64,000 nt of DNA from Rubritalea tangerina. GTDB taxonomy: Bacteria; Verrucomicrobiota; Verrucomicrobiia; Verrucomicrobiales; Akkermansiaceae. Positions 45,621 through 54,651 of this stretch are shown here, piece by piece. Location: contig NZ_JBHUJB010000020.1 of the NCBI RefSeq assembly GCF_042683245.1, positions 31,875 to 95,874 of the forward strand. The letters run 5' to 3'. The notes under the pieces were generated by a model, which worked only from the letters and a program-made list of their open reading frames with translations, was not told the DNA's origin and searched no databases. Within the stretch, counting starts at the first letter, position 1; every line of letters starts with the position of its first letter. A program made the translations under genes and the position numbers.

Positions 45621-47048
45621 ATGACGCGTAAGGGATATTGTGTAAGCAAAATGTTCATGAGAAGTGTGTCTTCTTTGTGCATCGTTGTGGCACTGGATTC
45701 TTGTTATGTCATGACCCCGGCTGAGGAGAGAGTGCGGATGAATCGGGATGAGATTGAGAGTGAATACCTTAGCGAGTTAAGTTTTCAGCAGCGGGGGAAG
45801 TCTCAGGGAGGTGAGCTGAAAGTTGGGTGGAATCAGGCCTTGGACAAGATGTACATGCACAACCCGCAGTTATTGCAGGCTGATTTTAAGGTGGAGGATG
45901 CGGTGAATCAGCAAAAGCGTGTGTGGACGAATTTGATACCCTTGATTACGGTGGGGGTGAGTGATTCTTTTGAGCTAGAGAATATTGAGGATGCATTTAA
46001 AGATGTGAATCTGAGGGTGTATTCATACTTGCCATTGGGTGAGGTAGTGAAGTTACCGAAGCAGATGTACACGAAGAAGTTGCTGTATATGGCATCTCAG
46101 TTATCCGCTGAGCAGACAATGCGTCAGGAGGTGATTGCGCTCTATCGGCTTTTTCAGAAGCAAGAATTGCTGAAGTTGGAGTATCGAGCTCTTCAGTTAG
46201 AGGGGGAATTAACTAAGAGTGTTGCTGGCTTGGAGGATGCAGATGCTCTCAAGTTGAGGGAGTCATATCTAGAAGCTTATGAAGGCTGGAAGGACCGTTA
46301 CGAAGAGTGGCGTGTAGCAGTGGGGGATTTCTACATGAACGATTATTCGAAGGTAGAGTTTATGGTGCGTTCTTTGCCGGACATTTCATACAAGCAGAGT
46401 GAGTTAGATTTTAGTGATAGTGGGAGGTGGGGGATGCTTCAGCTCAATTTGTTAGCGCTGGAGAAGATATCTGAGGATGCGCAGATTTTGGACACCTATA
46501 TTCGCTATTTTCCTCGTCCTGATTTCAATGTGTCTGCGCCGCCATTATACAGTGATAGTGGGAGTGCGGCCTTTGATCCTGCAGAGATTCGGATTGGTCC
46601 GTCATTGAACTGGAGTTTGGATACACGGGGAGTCGTGACTGAGCAGCTCAATCGGATTAAGCGCGAAAAGCCACTATCTGACTGGCGCAAAGACAAGCGT
46701 CGCAGGGATGAAATCCGGAAATTACTGGAAGGGAAGAAGGCTTTGCGGGAAGTAGAAGAAGAGCTTGAAAAGACTCAGCTGGTGGTGAAAGGGTATCGCA
46801 AGGCGGTGATGAGTGGTTTGGTAGCGGACCCTCAGCGGGCGATTCGTACGATGCGGACCTTAAGGGAAAAGGAGGTACGTTTGATGGCGAAGCAGATTGA
46901 GATCTACACGGCATTTTGGTTGATTGATGAGGAGCGGTGGACGAAGACGACACAGCGTTGGCAAAAGGCGCGTTTGATTCGGGCTAAGGCGCGCAAGGAA
47001 GAACGTAAGCGGGAGGAGGCTGCCAACAAGGCGAAGAAAAAGAGGTAG
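45621..47048 (+). CDS. Putative TolC-like outer-membrane component of an export system
   Basis: A 475-residue protein. An internal ATG at 45651 would start MFMRSVSSLCIVVALDSCYV, with a possible but weak lipobox (Asp at -2) at Cys. The rest is mainly long helices separated by short extended segments: LKVGWNQALDKMYMHNPQLL (compare the TolC LxxAxxxNP motif), MASQLSAEQTMRQEVIALYR, and an equivalent second half with PSLNWSLDTRGVVTEQLNRI. This doubled helix-strand layout fits the outer-membrane efflux protein fold, though sequence identity to TolC is low. The C-terminal tail is very Lys/Arg-rich. It leads an operon with an adaptor, ABC ATPase and permease. Confidence 0.65.
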   Translation: MTRKGYCVSKMFMRSVSSLCIVVALDSCYVMTPAEERVRMNRDEIESEYLSELSFQQRGKSQGGELKVGWNQALDKMYMHNPQLLQADFKVEDAVNQQKRVWTNLIPLITVGVSDSFELENIEDAFKDVNLRVYSYLPLGEVVKLPKQMYTKKLLYMASQLSAEQTMRQEVIALYRLFQKQELLKLEYRALQLEGELTKSVAGLEDADALKLRESYLEAYEGWKDRYEEWRVAVGDFYMNDYSKVEFMVRSLPDISYKQSELDFSDSGRWGMLQLNLLALEKISEDAQILDTYIRYFPRPDFNVSAPPLYSDSGSAAFDPAEIRIGPSLNWSLDTRGVVTEQLNRIKREKPLSDWRKDKRRRDEIRKLLEGKKALREVEEELEKTQLVVKGYRKAVMSGLVADPQRAIRTMRTLREKEVRLMAKQIEIYTAFWLIDEERWTKTTQRWQKARLIRAKARKEERKREEAANKAKKKR

Positions 47049-47130
47049 CTGGAGGCTGGAAAAAGGTTCTTGCTAGTGATGGGGGTGTTTGTATGTTGCC
47101 TCGCACTGTAACAGGGGTATTTAATTTAGA

Positions 47131-48366
47131 ATGAAGCGTTTGCTGAAATATCATTTGAATGATTTAGTCACAGGGCGATTTGTGTCACGTGTGGTGATTG
47201 TCGCATCATGTGCATTAGGTTGTTTTTCATGTGACAGTGATAAGAAAGATACAGAGGGAGTTGCTATAGAGGAGGTGGAGGTGTCTTGGGATTGGGCGAA
47301 GTATGATAGACTAAACGAGTTATCGCTACAGACGTTACCTGTGGACATAAAGCCTAGGCAATCCTTGGCGATTAAGAGCGAGGCTGCTGGGATTTTGACG
47401 CTTGAGTTAGAGGGGGATGTGCACGAGGTCAGGAAGGGGATGCGTTTTGCGAGGATGGATGTGGATACCTTGGCGGAGCAGGGTGAGCGCTTAGCAATTT
47501 TGGAAGAAAAACGTCTCTTGGAAGACATGAGAGCGGAGAAGCTCGATTTGCCTGAGAAAAAGAGGTTGGCTAAGGAGGAATTACAGGAGGCTCGGCGGAA
47601 GGTGCGATTGATGGAGATGATCATGGACAATCCAGCCATGGAGGAGATGTCCGCTGAGTTATTTGGGGGGGACATCGCATCTGTGACGGATACCTCATTT
47701 CAGGAAGCGAAGGATGCCTTGTCATTGGCTGAGCAAAAGATGGCTTGGGCGGATGAGTACGATGAGAAGTTACGCAAGGGGCAGATTCGGATTCAGGAGA
47801 TGGATTTTGCAAAGAACGAGCGCAATTATGAGCAAGCGAAAGAGCGTTCGGTATACGAGGCACCCTTTTTGGGGGAGTTACGTATTGAGTTAGACTATGT
47901 AGAGGGGCAGCAAGAATATACGGTGGGTGCGCGAGAGACGATTGCGACCTTAAATGATTATTCGGAGATTCATGGTCATTTGCGTGTGAAGAATGCCAGT
48001 TGGATCAATTTGTCTCCGCAGCGATTGTATATTCAGCTGCAGGATCGGGATCGGACGATGATGCCATTCCAAGACGATCGCATTATTTTAGATAAGCGCA
48101 CTCGTAAGGAAGAGAGGTATTATGTTTTTGCGGTACCCTTGAGTCAGAGTGAGTCCTTGAAAAGGCTTACTGGGACACAGATGCGAGGAGATTTAGTCTA
48201 TAAATTACCGGAAGTGTGTTACATCGTTCCCAAGTATGATTTGTCACTTTATGCATTGGGTAAATCTGATTCTGTGGACTGGGCTGAGATGGTGGGGGAG
48301 TTATGGCCTGGGGCGAAAGTGATTGCTGAAGGGTTGGGTGACGTGGCGATTTCCTATCAGTTCTAA
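47131..48366 (+). CDS. Putative periplasmic adaptor (membrane-fusion) protein
   Basis: A 411-residue protein with an N-terminal hydrophobic segment ending in ALGCFSCDSD (possible lipoprotein Cys). It has the adaptor layout: IKSEAAGILTLELEGDVHEV then RKGMRFARMDVDTLAEQ (barrel/lipoyl-like half), a long charged helical hairpin (about 120-235; LPEKKRLAKEELQEARRKVR and LAEQKMAWADEYDEKLRKGQ), then YEAPFLGELRIELDYVEGQQ (second lipoyl half) and beta-barrel strands. This resembles MacA/HlyD proteins that link an inner-membrane pump to TolC. Overall similarity is low, so the call rests on architecture and context. Confidence 0.7.
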   Translation: MKRLLKYHLNDLVTGRFVSRVVIVASCALGCFSCDSDKKDTEGVAIEEVEVSWDWAKYDRLNELSLQTLPVDIKPRQSLAIKSEAAGILTLELEGDVHEVRKGMRFARMDVDTLAEQGERLAILEEKRLLEDMRAEKLDLPEKKRLAKEELQEARRKVRLMEMIMDNPAMEEMSAELFGGDIASVTDTSFQEAKDALSLAEQKMAWADEYDEKLRKGQIRIQEMDFAKNERNYEQAKERSVYEAPFLGELRIELDYVEGQQEYTVGARETIATLNDYSEIHGHLRVKNASWINLSPQRLYIQLQDRDRTMMPFQDDRIILDKRTRKEERYYVFAVPLSQSESLKRLTGTQMRGDLVYKLPEVCYIVPKYDLSLYALGKSDSVDWAEMVGELWPGAKVIAEGLGDVAISYQF

Positions 48367-48381
48367 TACTGAGTAAGTACT

Positions 48382-49041
48382 ATGTTGAGCTGCAAGGGGG
48401 TTTTTTATCGATATGGTGCAAAGCTAGACTGGGTGCTAGATGATTTTAGTCATGCATTTGGTCCTGGGGTGCATTTGATTAAGGGATACTCTGGGTGTGG
48501 GAAGTCGACGCTTTTGCGATTACTAGGTGGGTATTTAACGCCAACGAAGGGGATGGTGGAGGTGAGTGGTTATCGGTGCCCGAATAGGAAATTTCAGAGA
48601 GAGGCATTGGGGTTTGTTTTTCAGCAATTAAATTTGCTGCCCTTGGCGACAGTGGAGAGGAATTTGCAATTAGCTGGAGCATTGGCGGGGATATCGAAGC
48701 ACAAGAGGTTAGAGAATGTTGACCGCTACATGGAAGAGTTAGGGCTTGAGGGGTTTATGAAGCGTTTACCGGGGTCTATGTCTGGTGGGCAGCAGCAACG
48801 GGCTACGATAGCGAGAGCCTTAATTAAAGAGCCTGAGGTGCTTTTACTAGATGAGCCAACCTCAGGTTTGGATGATTTGAATACAGAGGTGATCATCAAG
48901 GTGTTAGAGAGATTTATAAGAGAAGGTGAGCGTGTGGCGGTGATATGCACACACGATCAAAGATTGGACAAAATTGCGGATGAAATCTTGGATTTTAATA
49001 AGTTCTTACCTGTGGAAAGACACTTGGAAGCGTTGGTTTGA
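48382..49041 (+). CDS. ABC transporter ATP-binding protein (MacB/LolD type)
   Basis: A 219-residue ATPase with Walker A HLIKGYSGCGKSTLLRLLGG, Q-loop GFVFQQLNLLPLATVERNLQ, signature RLPGSMSGGQQQRATIARAL, Walker B PEVLLLDEPTSGLDDLNTEV and switch ICTHDQRL. The FVFQ-x-x-x-LLP pattern and the short length place it with the LolD/MacB/FtsE group that powers FtsX-like permeases. The permease gene overlaps its 3' end, so the two are translationally coupled. Confidence 0.92.
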   Translation: MLSCKGVFYRYGAKLDWVLDDFSHAFGPGVHLIKGYSGCGKSTLLRLLGGYLTPTKGMVEVSGYRCPNRKFQREALGFVFQQLNLLPLATVERNLQLAGALAGISKHKRLENVDRYMEELGLEGFMKRLPGSMSGGQQQRATIARALIKEPEVLLLDEPTSGLDDLNTEVIIKVLERFIREGERVAVICTHDQRLDKIADEILDFNKFLPVERHLEALV

Positions 49042-50113
49042 GCAACCTGGGAGCGTATTGGCTCGTAGTTTGGTGACCTGCATCATGGTGTTTTTATCTG
49101 TGGTGTTTTTAGTGGCTATGCTTGTGCAGGTGGAGCGCTTGAGCATGGAGGTGAAGGAATTTGGGTTGGATAATTTGTTGGTGGTGGAGACGGTTTCACC
49201 GGATGACCTACGGCGACAGGCTGTGGAGGGAAGGTTTAGAGAGTTAAAAAATTGGGGGGAATTGCTAACAGTAAAGAAGTTGCTTTCCTCTGCGCGGAGT
49301 GGCACTGGAGATCGCTACGGTGTGGTATCGTATGATGATTATGACATGGTTGGTTTGGTGCAGTACTTGAGGTATGGTTATCCGATTTTTATCTTAAGTA
49401 GTAGTTTGCCCGAGGGGTTGTTAGTGGATTTAGAGTTTGAAGGGGAGTCTGTGAGGGGAGTGGTATTGAAGCCAGATGATGTGGCGGCTCAGTTATTACA
49501 GGGGAACACCTTATTCTTGCCATCAGAGCAGGTACAAGCGGTAGAAGATAAGGGGTATTCGAAGGTGTATTATTTACAGCGAGCATCGGGGGCGCCCTCG
49601 ATATCTCAGTTGACACAGGCAATTCGGCAGCAAGTCAAGCGGGACGGGTATGGCAAGGTCGAGGTGCGCAGCGCAGCGGCGATTAAAGAAAAGCTAGATC
49701 GTTTGCAGAAGCAGCAGGGGGCGATGCGGTTGGGAATGGCCTTTGCTTTAGGTGGGGCAGTTGCTCTTATTTATGGGACTCTCTCGGTGCTTGAGTTTCG
49801 ACAGAGTGTGTATGTGAGTGCGCTTATGAGGAGTTTTGGAGTGTCTAGAGTATTTTTGGGGATGCGTACTTTATTTGAGAACATTCTGATAGTGAATATA
49901 GTGGCAGTGGGAGTCGTTTATGCTCTGTCTGTTGGGTACGAGGGTTTATTTAAGGTTTTACGAATTAATTTGGGAAAGGGAATGGATCCGAGTGGTTATT
50001 TTTGGGGGCAAGAGACCCTGTGGGTGATTGTGGCGGCTAATGTAGGGGTATTGATTAGTTGCATTCCGGTGTTTTGGGCGATGCGCAAAGAGGTGGGTGA
50101 TGTGTTAGATTAG
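48980..50113 (+). CDS. ABC transporter permease of the MacB/FtsX family
   Basis: About 377 residues from the ATG at 48980 (MKSWILISSYLWKDTWKRWF), overlapping the ATPase gene by 62 bases. One N-terminal helix (SLVTCIMVFLSVVFLVAMLV) is followed by an extracytoplasmic domain of about 200 residues, then three C-terminal helices (MAFALGGAVALIYGTLSVLE, NILIVNIVAVGVVYALSVGY, VIVAANVGVLISCIPVFWAM). This is the four-helix MacB/FtsX topology, which pulls substrates from the periplasm by mechanotransmission. The periplasmic domain is unlike known MacB at the sequence level, so the substrate is open. Confidence 0.82.
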   Translation: MKSWILISSYLWKDTWKRWFEQPGSVLARSLVTCIMVFLSVVFLVAMLVQVERLSMEVKEFGLDNLLVVETVSPDDLRRQAVEGRFRELKNWGELLTVKKLLSSARSGTGDRYGVVSYDDYDMVGLVQYLRYGYPIFILSSSLPEGLLVDLEFEGESVRGVVLKPDDVAAQLLQGNTLFLPSEQVQAVEDKGYSKVYYLQRASGAPSISQLTQAIRQQVKRDGYGKVEVRSAAAIKEKLDRLQKQQGAMRLGMAFALGGAVALIYGTLSVLEFRQSVYVSALMRSFGVSRVFLGMRTLFENILIVNIVAVGVVYALSVGYEGLFKVLRINLGKGMDPSGYFWGQETLWVIVAANVGVLISCIPVFWAMRKEVGDVLD

Positions 50114-50119
50114 GAAAAG

Positions 50120-50779
50120 ATGAAGGGTGAAGTGAACATGTTAGGTGGTTGGAGGAGAGGAGTGCGGATTTTGTGGGAGCTGGTGCTGAGTCCGATAGCT
50201 TTGTTGGTGGCAATTTTAGGGGGGGCGCTGTTAGTGGTAGCCAGTCCGTTGGTATGGTCATGTTTATTTGAGGCACCTGAGGGTATATCAGACTATGCGC
50301 AAGAGGATGGTGAGCTCATTGCTTATCATCTTTGGACGGAGAAACCGTACAGTGAGGTGTCGGAAGAGTTGAAAGGAATGGCATTAATACCCAGGGAGAT
50401 TGCTCACTATGAGGATTTACAAGAGAAGTTCCAAGAGCTAATCAAAGTGGTCGGTTTGGGGGCATTAGTGGGTTTGGCGGGAGTTTTTTTGAGTAGGCGG
50501 CCTAGGCGGGTATTGTTGAGTTCGTTACTTTGGTTAGTTGGGGGGGCTGGGGCGGCCGGGGTATGGTCTTTGATTGACTGGCGGGGTATGTTTCGGAGTT
50601 TTCACTGGTGGATTTTCCAAGACGACTCGTGGATTTTGCCGTGGAGCAGCTATAGTTTGAAGCTTTACCAATATTCAGTTTGGAAATCGGCGATGATTTG
50701 GATGGTTGTGATCAGTGTGGTTTTCTACCTGGTGCTCTTTATTATTTTGAGCATTTGGCGGAGGGTGCGCTCTCATTAA
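50120..50779 (+). CDS. DUF1461-like integral membrane protein
   Basis: A 219-residue protein with four predicted membrane helices (LSPIALLVAILGGALLVVAS, LIKVVGLGALVGLAGVFLSR, VLLSSLLWLVGGAGAAGVWS, MIWMVVISVVFYLVLFIILS). The segment FRSFHWWIFQDDSWILPWSS, then YSLKLYQ, recalls the FHELFF-x-x-x-W motif of DUF1461/TIGR01906 proteins; this is a weak but positional match. It lies six bases after the permease, so it belongs to the export operon. Its stop codon interlocks with that of the convergent queA. Role unknown. Confidence 0.6.
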   Translation: MKGEVNMLGGWRRGVRILWELVLSPIALLVAILGGALLVVASPLVWSCLFEAPEGISDYAQEDGELIAYHLWTEKPYSEVSEELKGMALIPREIAHYEDLQEKFQELIKVVGLGALVGLAGVFLSRRPRRVLLSSLLWLVGGAGAAGVWSLIDWRGMFRSFHWWIFQDDSWILPWSSYSLKLYQYSVWKSAMIWMVVISVVFYLVLFIILSIWRRVRSH

Positions 50780-51756
50780 AGAATGAGCATACAATCGCCA
50801 TAGCTGTAGAAGCGATAGGCTTCGTTAACGGCTTCTTTATAGGCTTGTAGAGTGAGGTCTTTCCCTGCGAAAGCGCTGACGAGCATGATGAGGGTGCTTT
50901 TGGGGAGGTGGAAGTTGGTGAGGAGTCGATCTACGACAGAGAATTCGAAGCCTGGATAGATGAAAATGTCGGTTTCGCCTTTGGATTCTTGGAGGGTGTG
51001 AGATGTGCGGCCGAGGCTTTCGAGTACACGTGTGCAGGTGGTGCCGACAGCGGTGACACGCTTGGCCTTATTGATGTGGCTGGCAGCTTCTTGGGAGAGG
51101 TAGAAGCGTTCGGAATGCATGTCGTGGTCTTCGATTTTCTCCGCCTTAACTGGGCGGAATGTGCCGATGCCGACATGGAGGGTAAGGAAGGTGTGGTTGA
51201 TTTTTTCGAGGACTTCAGGGGTGAAATGGAGGCCTGCGGTCGGGGCTGCAATGGCGCCTTCTTCTTCGGCGAAGACAGTTTGGTAGCGGTCGAGATCCTC
51301 TTGATCGCTATCGCGTCCCATATAGTGGGGGAGTGCGAGAGATCCGTGTTCGTGGACGTCGACAAATTGGTCCCACTCGATGAGACGGTTACCATTGGGG
51401 AGTATTTCAATGACAGTGCCTGTCGCGTCTGCGACTTGGACGGTGCGGCCGACTTTCATTTTCTTACCAGGGCGCACGAGGCATTCCCAGAGTGTGGGTG
51501 AGGGGCGATCGGTAACGACGAGTTCGATTGATTGATCGTTAGAAAAGACGCGGGCAGGGATGACTTTGGTGTTATTGAGGACGAGGAGGTCATCGGAGTC
51601 GAAGTAGTCATGGATGTCGGCGAACATGCGGTGTTCGATTTTCCCTGAATCGCGGTGGATGACGAGCATGCGGGAGCCGACACGATTTTCGAGTGGGCGG
51701 CTAGCGATGAGTTCCTCTGGTAGGTGGAAGTCGAAATCGTCAGTACGTAAGCTCAT
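50776..51756 (-). CDS. queA: S-adenosylmethionine:tRNA ribosyltransferase-isomerase
   Basis: Builds epoxyqueuosine on tRNA by moving the ribose of S-adenosylmethionine onto 7-aminomethyl-7-deazaguanine. About 326 residues from the ATG giving MSLRTDDFDFHLPEELIASR, the normal start of the family; an upstream in-frame extension lacks conservation. Other blocks: LLVLNNTKVIPARVF, GAIAAPTAGLHFTPEVLEKI, LHVGIGTFRPVKAEKIEDHD then MHSERF, and FIYPGFEFSVVDRLLTNFHL followed by PKSTLIMLVSAFAG. No other queuosine genes adjoin it. Confidence 0.95.
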   Translation of the reverse strand: MSLRTDDFDFHLPEELIASRPLENRVGSRMLVIHRDSGKIEHRMFADIHDYFDSDDLLVLNNTKVIPARVFSNDQSIELVVTDRPSPTLWECLVRPGKKMKVGRTVQVADATGTVIEILPNGNRLIEWDQFVDVHEHGSLALPHYMGRDSDQEDLDRYQTVFAEEEGAIAAPTAGLHFTPEVLEKINHTFLTLHVGIGTFRPVKAEKIEDHDMHSERFYLSQEAASHINKAKRVTAVGTTCTRVLESLGRTSHTLQESKGETDIFIYPGFEFSVVDRLLTNFHLPKSTLIMLVSAFAGKDLTLQAYKEAVNEAYRFYSYGDCMLIL

Positions 51757-51798
51757 GGCTTGGTTTGAACCTAGAATTAGTGAAGATTCAACATTGAA

Positions 51799-53931
51799 GT
51801 GCGAGGGCTGGGGATTAGTGTGAGCATTGTGCTTAGGGAAGAAACTCAACGCCTAGGGGTGGACGGAAAATTTTTTACCATAGATGGTGAACGTTGTTTT
51901 CTGCGATTGGTGAGTTATGGACCATTTCCCGACGGGGCGATTGACCATTGTGAGGAATTGAAACGGGTGGCGGCGAGTGGTTGGGATGGGATTCGGGTTT
52001 ACGATGCGCCATCTGAGGAGTTATTGGATGCGGCTTTGGAGTATGGATTGATTGTGCTAGTGGGATTGTCCTGGGAATGGGAGAGAGTGTTTCTTGGGAG
52101 TGGTGGGTCGGGTTTTTGGGAGAATACGAAGCGGGAGGTATTGGATCAATTGGCTCAGTGGGGGGGGCATGCAGCAGTGGCAGGATGTTTTGTGGCGAAT
52201 GAAATCCGGTCAGATATCGCGAGGTGGGTAGGTGTGGAGCAGGCTCGGGCAGGGATAGAAGAGATCATAGAATTGGTGAAAGTGGCGGAGCCGCGCTTGC
52301 TTGTGGCATATGCGAGTTATCCGAGTTCGGAATATTTGGAGCCCAGAAATGCCGATTTCACGGCAATGAACATTTATTTGGAAGATGAAGGGGCATATCG
52401 AGGCTATCTCAAGCGCTTGCATCATATTGCTGGGGATAGGCCTGTGTTGGTGTCTGAATTTGGTGGTGACTCGCTCAGTTTGGGAGAGGAGGGGCAGAGA
52501 GAAATTTTAGCATGGGGCTTGAGTGGGGCTCAGCATGAGGGGATGGCTGGGTGGACATGTTTCAGTTGGTCTGACCTTTGGTTGAATGGGGGGGCATTGG
52601 TGGAGGATTGGGCTTTTGGGTTGGTTCGCGCTAAGGGGGAGGAAAAACCTGCTTATTCGGTGCTGGAAGCTGCGTCGGCTTTTGATTTTCCGATGCCAAT
52701 GGTTTCGGTGATTATTTGTGTTTATAATGGAGTAGGGAGGATAGGGGCTGCTATCGCGTCGCTAGAGAACCTCAATTACCCTAAGTATGAGGTTATCGTA
52801 GTGGATGATGGTTCCACTGATGGGACTCGAGAGTTGCTAGCGGAATGCGATGGTGTGCGTGTTGTTGAGGCTGCGCATGGGGGGCTGAGTGTGGCTCGCA
52901 ATTTAGGTGCAGAGGCTGCACGAGGGGAAATTTTGTCGTATATCGATGACGACTGTGAGGTTGATGCCGACTATTTATTCTGGCTGGCTAAAGGGTATTC
53001 GAGAGGTGAATGGGCTGCATGCGGAGGGCCGAATATTCCACCGCCTCCCATGGGCGAGGATGAGGCTGTAGTGATCAGTGCTCCGGGGGCGCCGAGTCAT
53101 GTAATGATAGATGATGTGGAGGCTGAGCATATCCCAGGCTGTCACCTGAGTGTATCGCGCGCGGCTTTTGATGCTATTGGTGGATTCAGAGCACAATACA
53201 GGACGGCGGGAGATGATGTTGATTTTTGTTGGAGGCTGAGAGCGGCGGGTTTCAAGATTGGTTTTCACGGAGCGAGCTTTGTGTGGCATCGGCGCCGGAC
53301 GACTGTAGGTCGTTATTTGAAGCAGCAATGGGGGTATGGTCGCGCTGAGGCTTTGTTAATTAAAGACCACCCAGAGAAGTTTGGTGCGCATGGAATTAGG
53401 TGGGAGGGGAGCGTTTATGTTGGAGCAGCCTCAGGAGTGACTGATGGAACAGTGATTTATCACGGGCCTAGCGGGGGGGCGGCGTATCAGATGTTTTGGG
53501 CGAGAGTGATGCCGAGTCGTCTGCTTGATAGAAGGTTTCGTGATATACGAGCAAGATTGAAGCTTGGCTTGGCTGAAGTGATGCAGCCATGGTTACGAGC
53601 CGCGGCTAGGATGCACTATGCGGGTCAGTGGGGACGTTTGTTTAGAAGGTTTAGCGGTAAGACGAAAAAAGAGAAAGAGGGGGGTGTGCGCGAGTTTTAT
53701 GTGGATGCGAAACGACGTGCGAAGTGTGTGGAGTTACTTAGGAACGAAGGGTGGTTAGATTGTGGTGACTATGAAGGGTGGGATCTAGAGAGGGCTGGGA
53801 GCCGCTTGTTAGTCGTTGAAGAATGGTGGGGGGAGGGAAAGAGCTTTTGTCGGATTCGGTTGAGTTCTGAGCTGAAACATGCATTTACTTTAGAGCGAGA
53901 GGTTCAAGCGATTTGTTTGCGGGGCCGATAA
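51799..53931 (+). CDS. Fusion of a GH-A clan hydrolase-like domain and a family 2 glycosyltransferase
   Basis: A 710-residue protein starting at GTG (the exact start is unsure). Residues about 15-290 look like a GH2/GH5-type TIM barrel: GDFDGIRVYDAP-like strands, AVAGCFVANEIRSD with the Asn-Glu acid/base pair, and RPVLVSEFGGDSLS with a second Glu where the nucleophile is expected. From about 305 follows a GT2 domain: VSVIICVYNGVGRIGAAIAS, VIVVDDGSTDGTRELLAECD, AEAARGEILSYIDDDCEVDA (DxD-like) and GFRAQYRTAGDDVDFCWRLR. Both halves keep their key acids. A soluble enzyme that both trims and extends a glycan, or an inactive hydrolase used as a binding domain, are both possible. Acceptor unknown. 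Confidence 0.85.
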   Translation: MRGLGISVSIVLREETQRLGVDGKFFTIDGERCFLRLVSYGPFPDGAIDHCEELKRVAASGWDGIRVYDAPSEELLDAALEYGLIVLVGLSWEWERVFLGSGGSGFWENTKREVLDQLAQWGGHAAVAGCFVANEIRSDIARWVGVEQARAGIEEIIELVKVAEPRLLVAYASYPSSEYLEPRNADFTAMNIYLEDEGAYRGYLKRLHHIAGDRPVLVSEFGGDSLSLGEEGQREILAWGLSGAQHEGMAGWTCFSWSDLWLNGGALVEDWAFGLVRAKGEEKPAYSVLEAASAFDFPMPMVSVIICVYNGVGRIGAAIASLENLNYPKYEVIVVDDGSTDGTRELLAECDGVRVVEAAHGGLSVARNLGAEAARGEILSYIDDDCEVDADYLFWLAKGYSRGEWAACGGPNIPPPPMGEDEAVVISAPGAPSHVMIDDVEAEHIPGCHLSVSRAAFDAIGGFRAQYRTAGDDVDFCWRLRAAGFKIGFHGASFVWHRRRTTVGRYLKQQWGYGRAEALLIKDHPEKFGAHGIRWEGSVYVGAASGVTDGTVIYHGPSGGAAYQMFWARVMPSRLLDRRFRDIRARLKLGLAEVMQPWLRAAARMHYAGQWGRLFRRFSGKTKKEKEGGVREFYVDAKRRAKCVELLRNEGWLDCGDYEGWDLERAGSRLLVVEEWWGEGKSFCRIRLSSELKHAFTLEREVQAICLRGR

Positions 53932-53954
53932 GAAGTATAAAAAGAGACAAGGCA

Positions 53955-54548
53955 GTGATATACCTTTGGGACATAATAGGGACGTTTATTTTTTGTGTTT
54001 CAGGAGCGATAGCTGGACGTCAGTTAGATATGGACTATCTAGGTGTCTTTGTGATGGCCTTGATCACAGGCACGGGTGGGGGATTGTTGCGATCGATTTT
54101 ATTAGGTGATGTGCCGCCCGTGATTTTCACGACCCCGGATTATGTGATTGTGGCAGTGCTTGCTGTGCCGGTGGCGGTGCTCTTTGGGAAGTGGTGGGAG
54201 AGTTACAGTCGGATTGTGAGCATAGTGGATGCGTTAGGTATTGGTCTATTTGCGTGTGTTGGGGCGAGGGCAGCAGCAGCCCATGGTTTGGACTGGTGGG
54301 CGTGTATGGGGATGGGGATGGTGAGTGCGACCTTTGGTGGGGTCATTCGGGATGTGATCCGCAATGAAGTTCCTTTGATATTTCGCAGGGAGATTTACGC
54401 GACTGCCGCTTTATTAGGTGCAGGTTGTATGTTGTTGATGGATGAGCTGGGGGTGGAGCCTTCTGTATCTTTGGTTGGGTCAGCATTGATGGCTGCGGTG
54501 GTGCGTCTGTTAGCGATCCGCTATGCAATCAATGCGTCTAAGGCATAA
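53955..54548 (+). CDS. TRIC-type (UPF0126) cation channel family protein
   Basis: About 197 residues from the GTG at 53955, preceded by AAGG; a TTG at 53913 would overlap the glycosyltransferase gene. Seven membrane helices in two repeats: WDIIGTFIFCVSGAIAGRQL, then GTGGGLLRSILLGDVPP, and the second repeat VDALGIGLFACVGARAAAAH and FGGVIRDVIRNEVPLIFRRE. The GGG/GG-x-x-R-D motifs are typical of bacterial TRIC channels (UPF0126/YadS), thought to conduct K+ or Na+. Other members have been linked to amino acid transport. Confidence 0.9.
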   Translation: MIYLWDIIGTFIFCVSGAIAGRQLDMDYLGVFVMALITGTGGGLLRSILLGDVPPVIFTTPDYVIVAVLAVPVAVLFGKWWESYSRIVSIVDALGIGLFACVGARAAAAHGLDWWACMGMGMVSATFGGVIRDVIRNEVPLIFRREIYATAALLGAGCMLLMDELGVEPSVSLVGSALMAAVVRLLAIRYAINASKA

Positions 54549-54553
54549 AGAGG

Positions 54554-54590
54554 AAAAAAACTCCACTCAGCTGGGAAGCTAAGTGGAGTT
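54554..54590 (-). terminator. Rho-independent terminator
   Basis: AACTCCACT (54559-54567) pairs with AGTGGAGTT (54582-54590), with an inner AGCT pair. On the minus strand it is followed by a T run, so it probably ends the pyk transcript. Confidence 0.75.
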
Positions 54591-54607
54591 AGAAATAAGT
54601 GTTAGGC

Positions 54608-54634
54608 GGCTGATTAGATTTTAGCTAATCAGCC
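54608..54634. terminator. Strong hairpin between pyk and the TRIC gene
   Basis: GGCTGATTAG (54608-54617) pairs perfectly with CTAATCAGCC (54625-54634) around a seven-base loop. No long T run on either side; probably supports termination or 3' end stability of pyk mRNA. Confidence 0.5.
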
Positions 54635-54651
54635 AGCTTGTGAGTGGTGGA

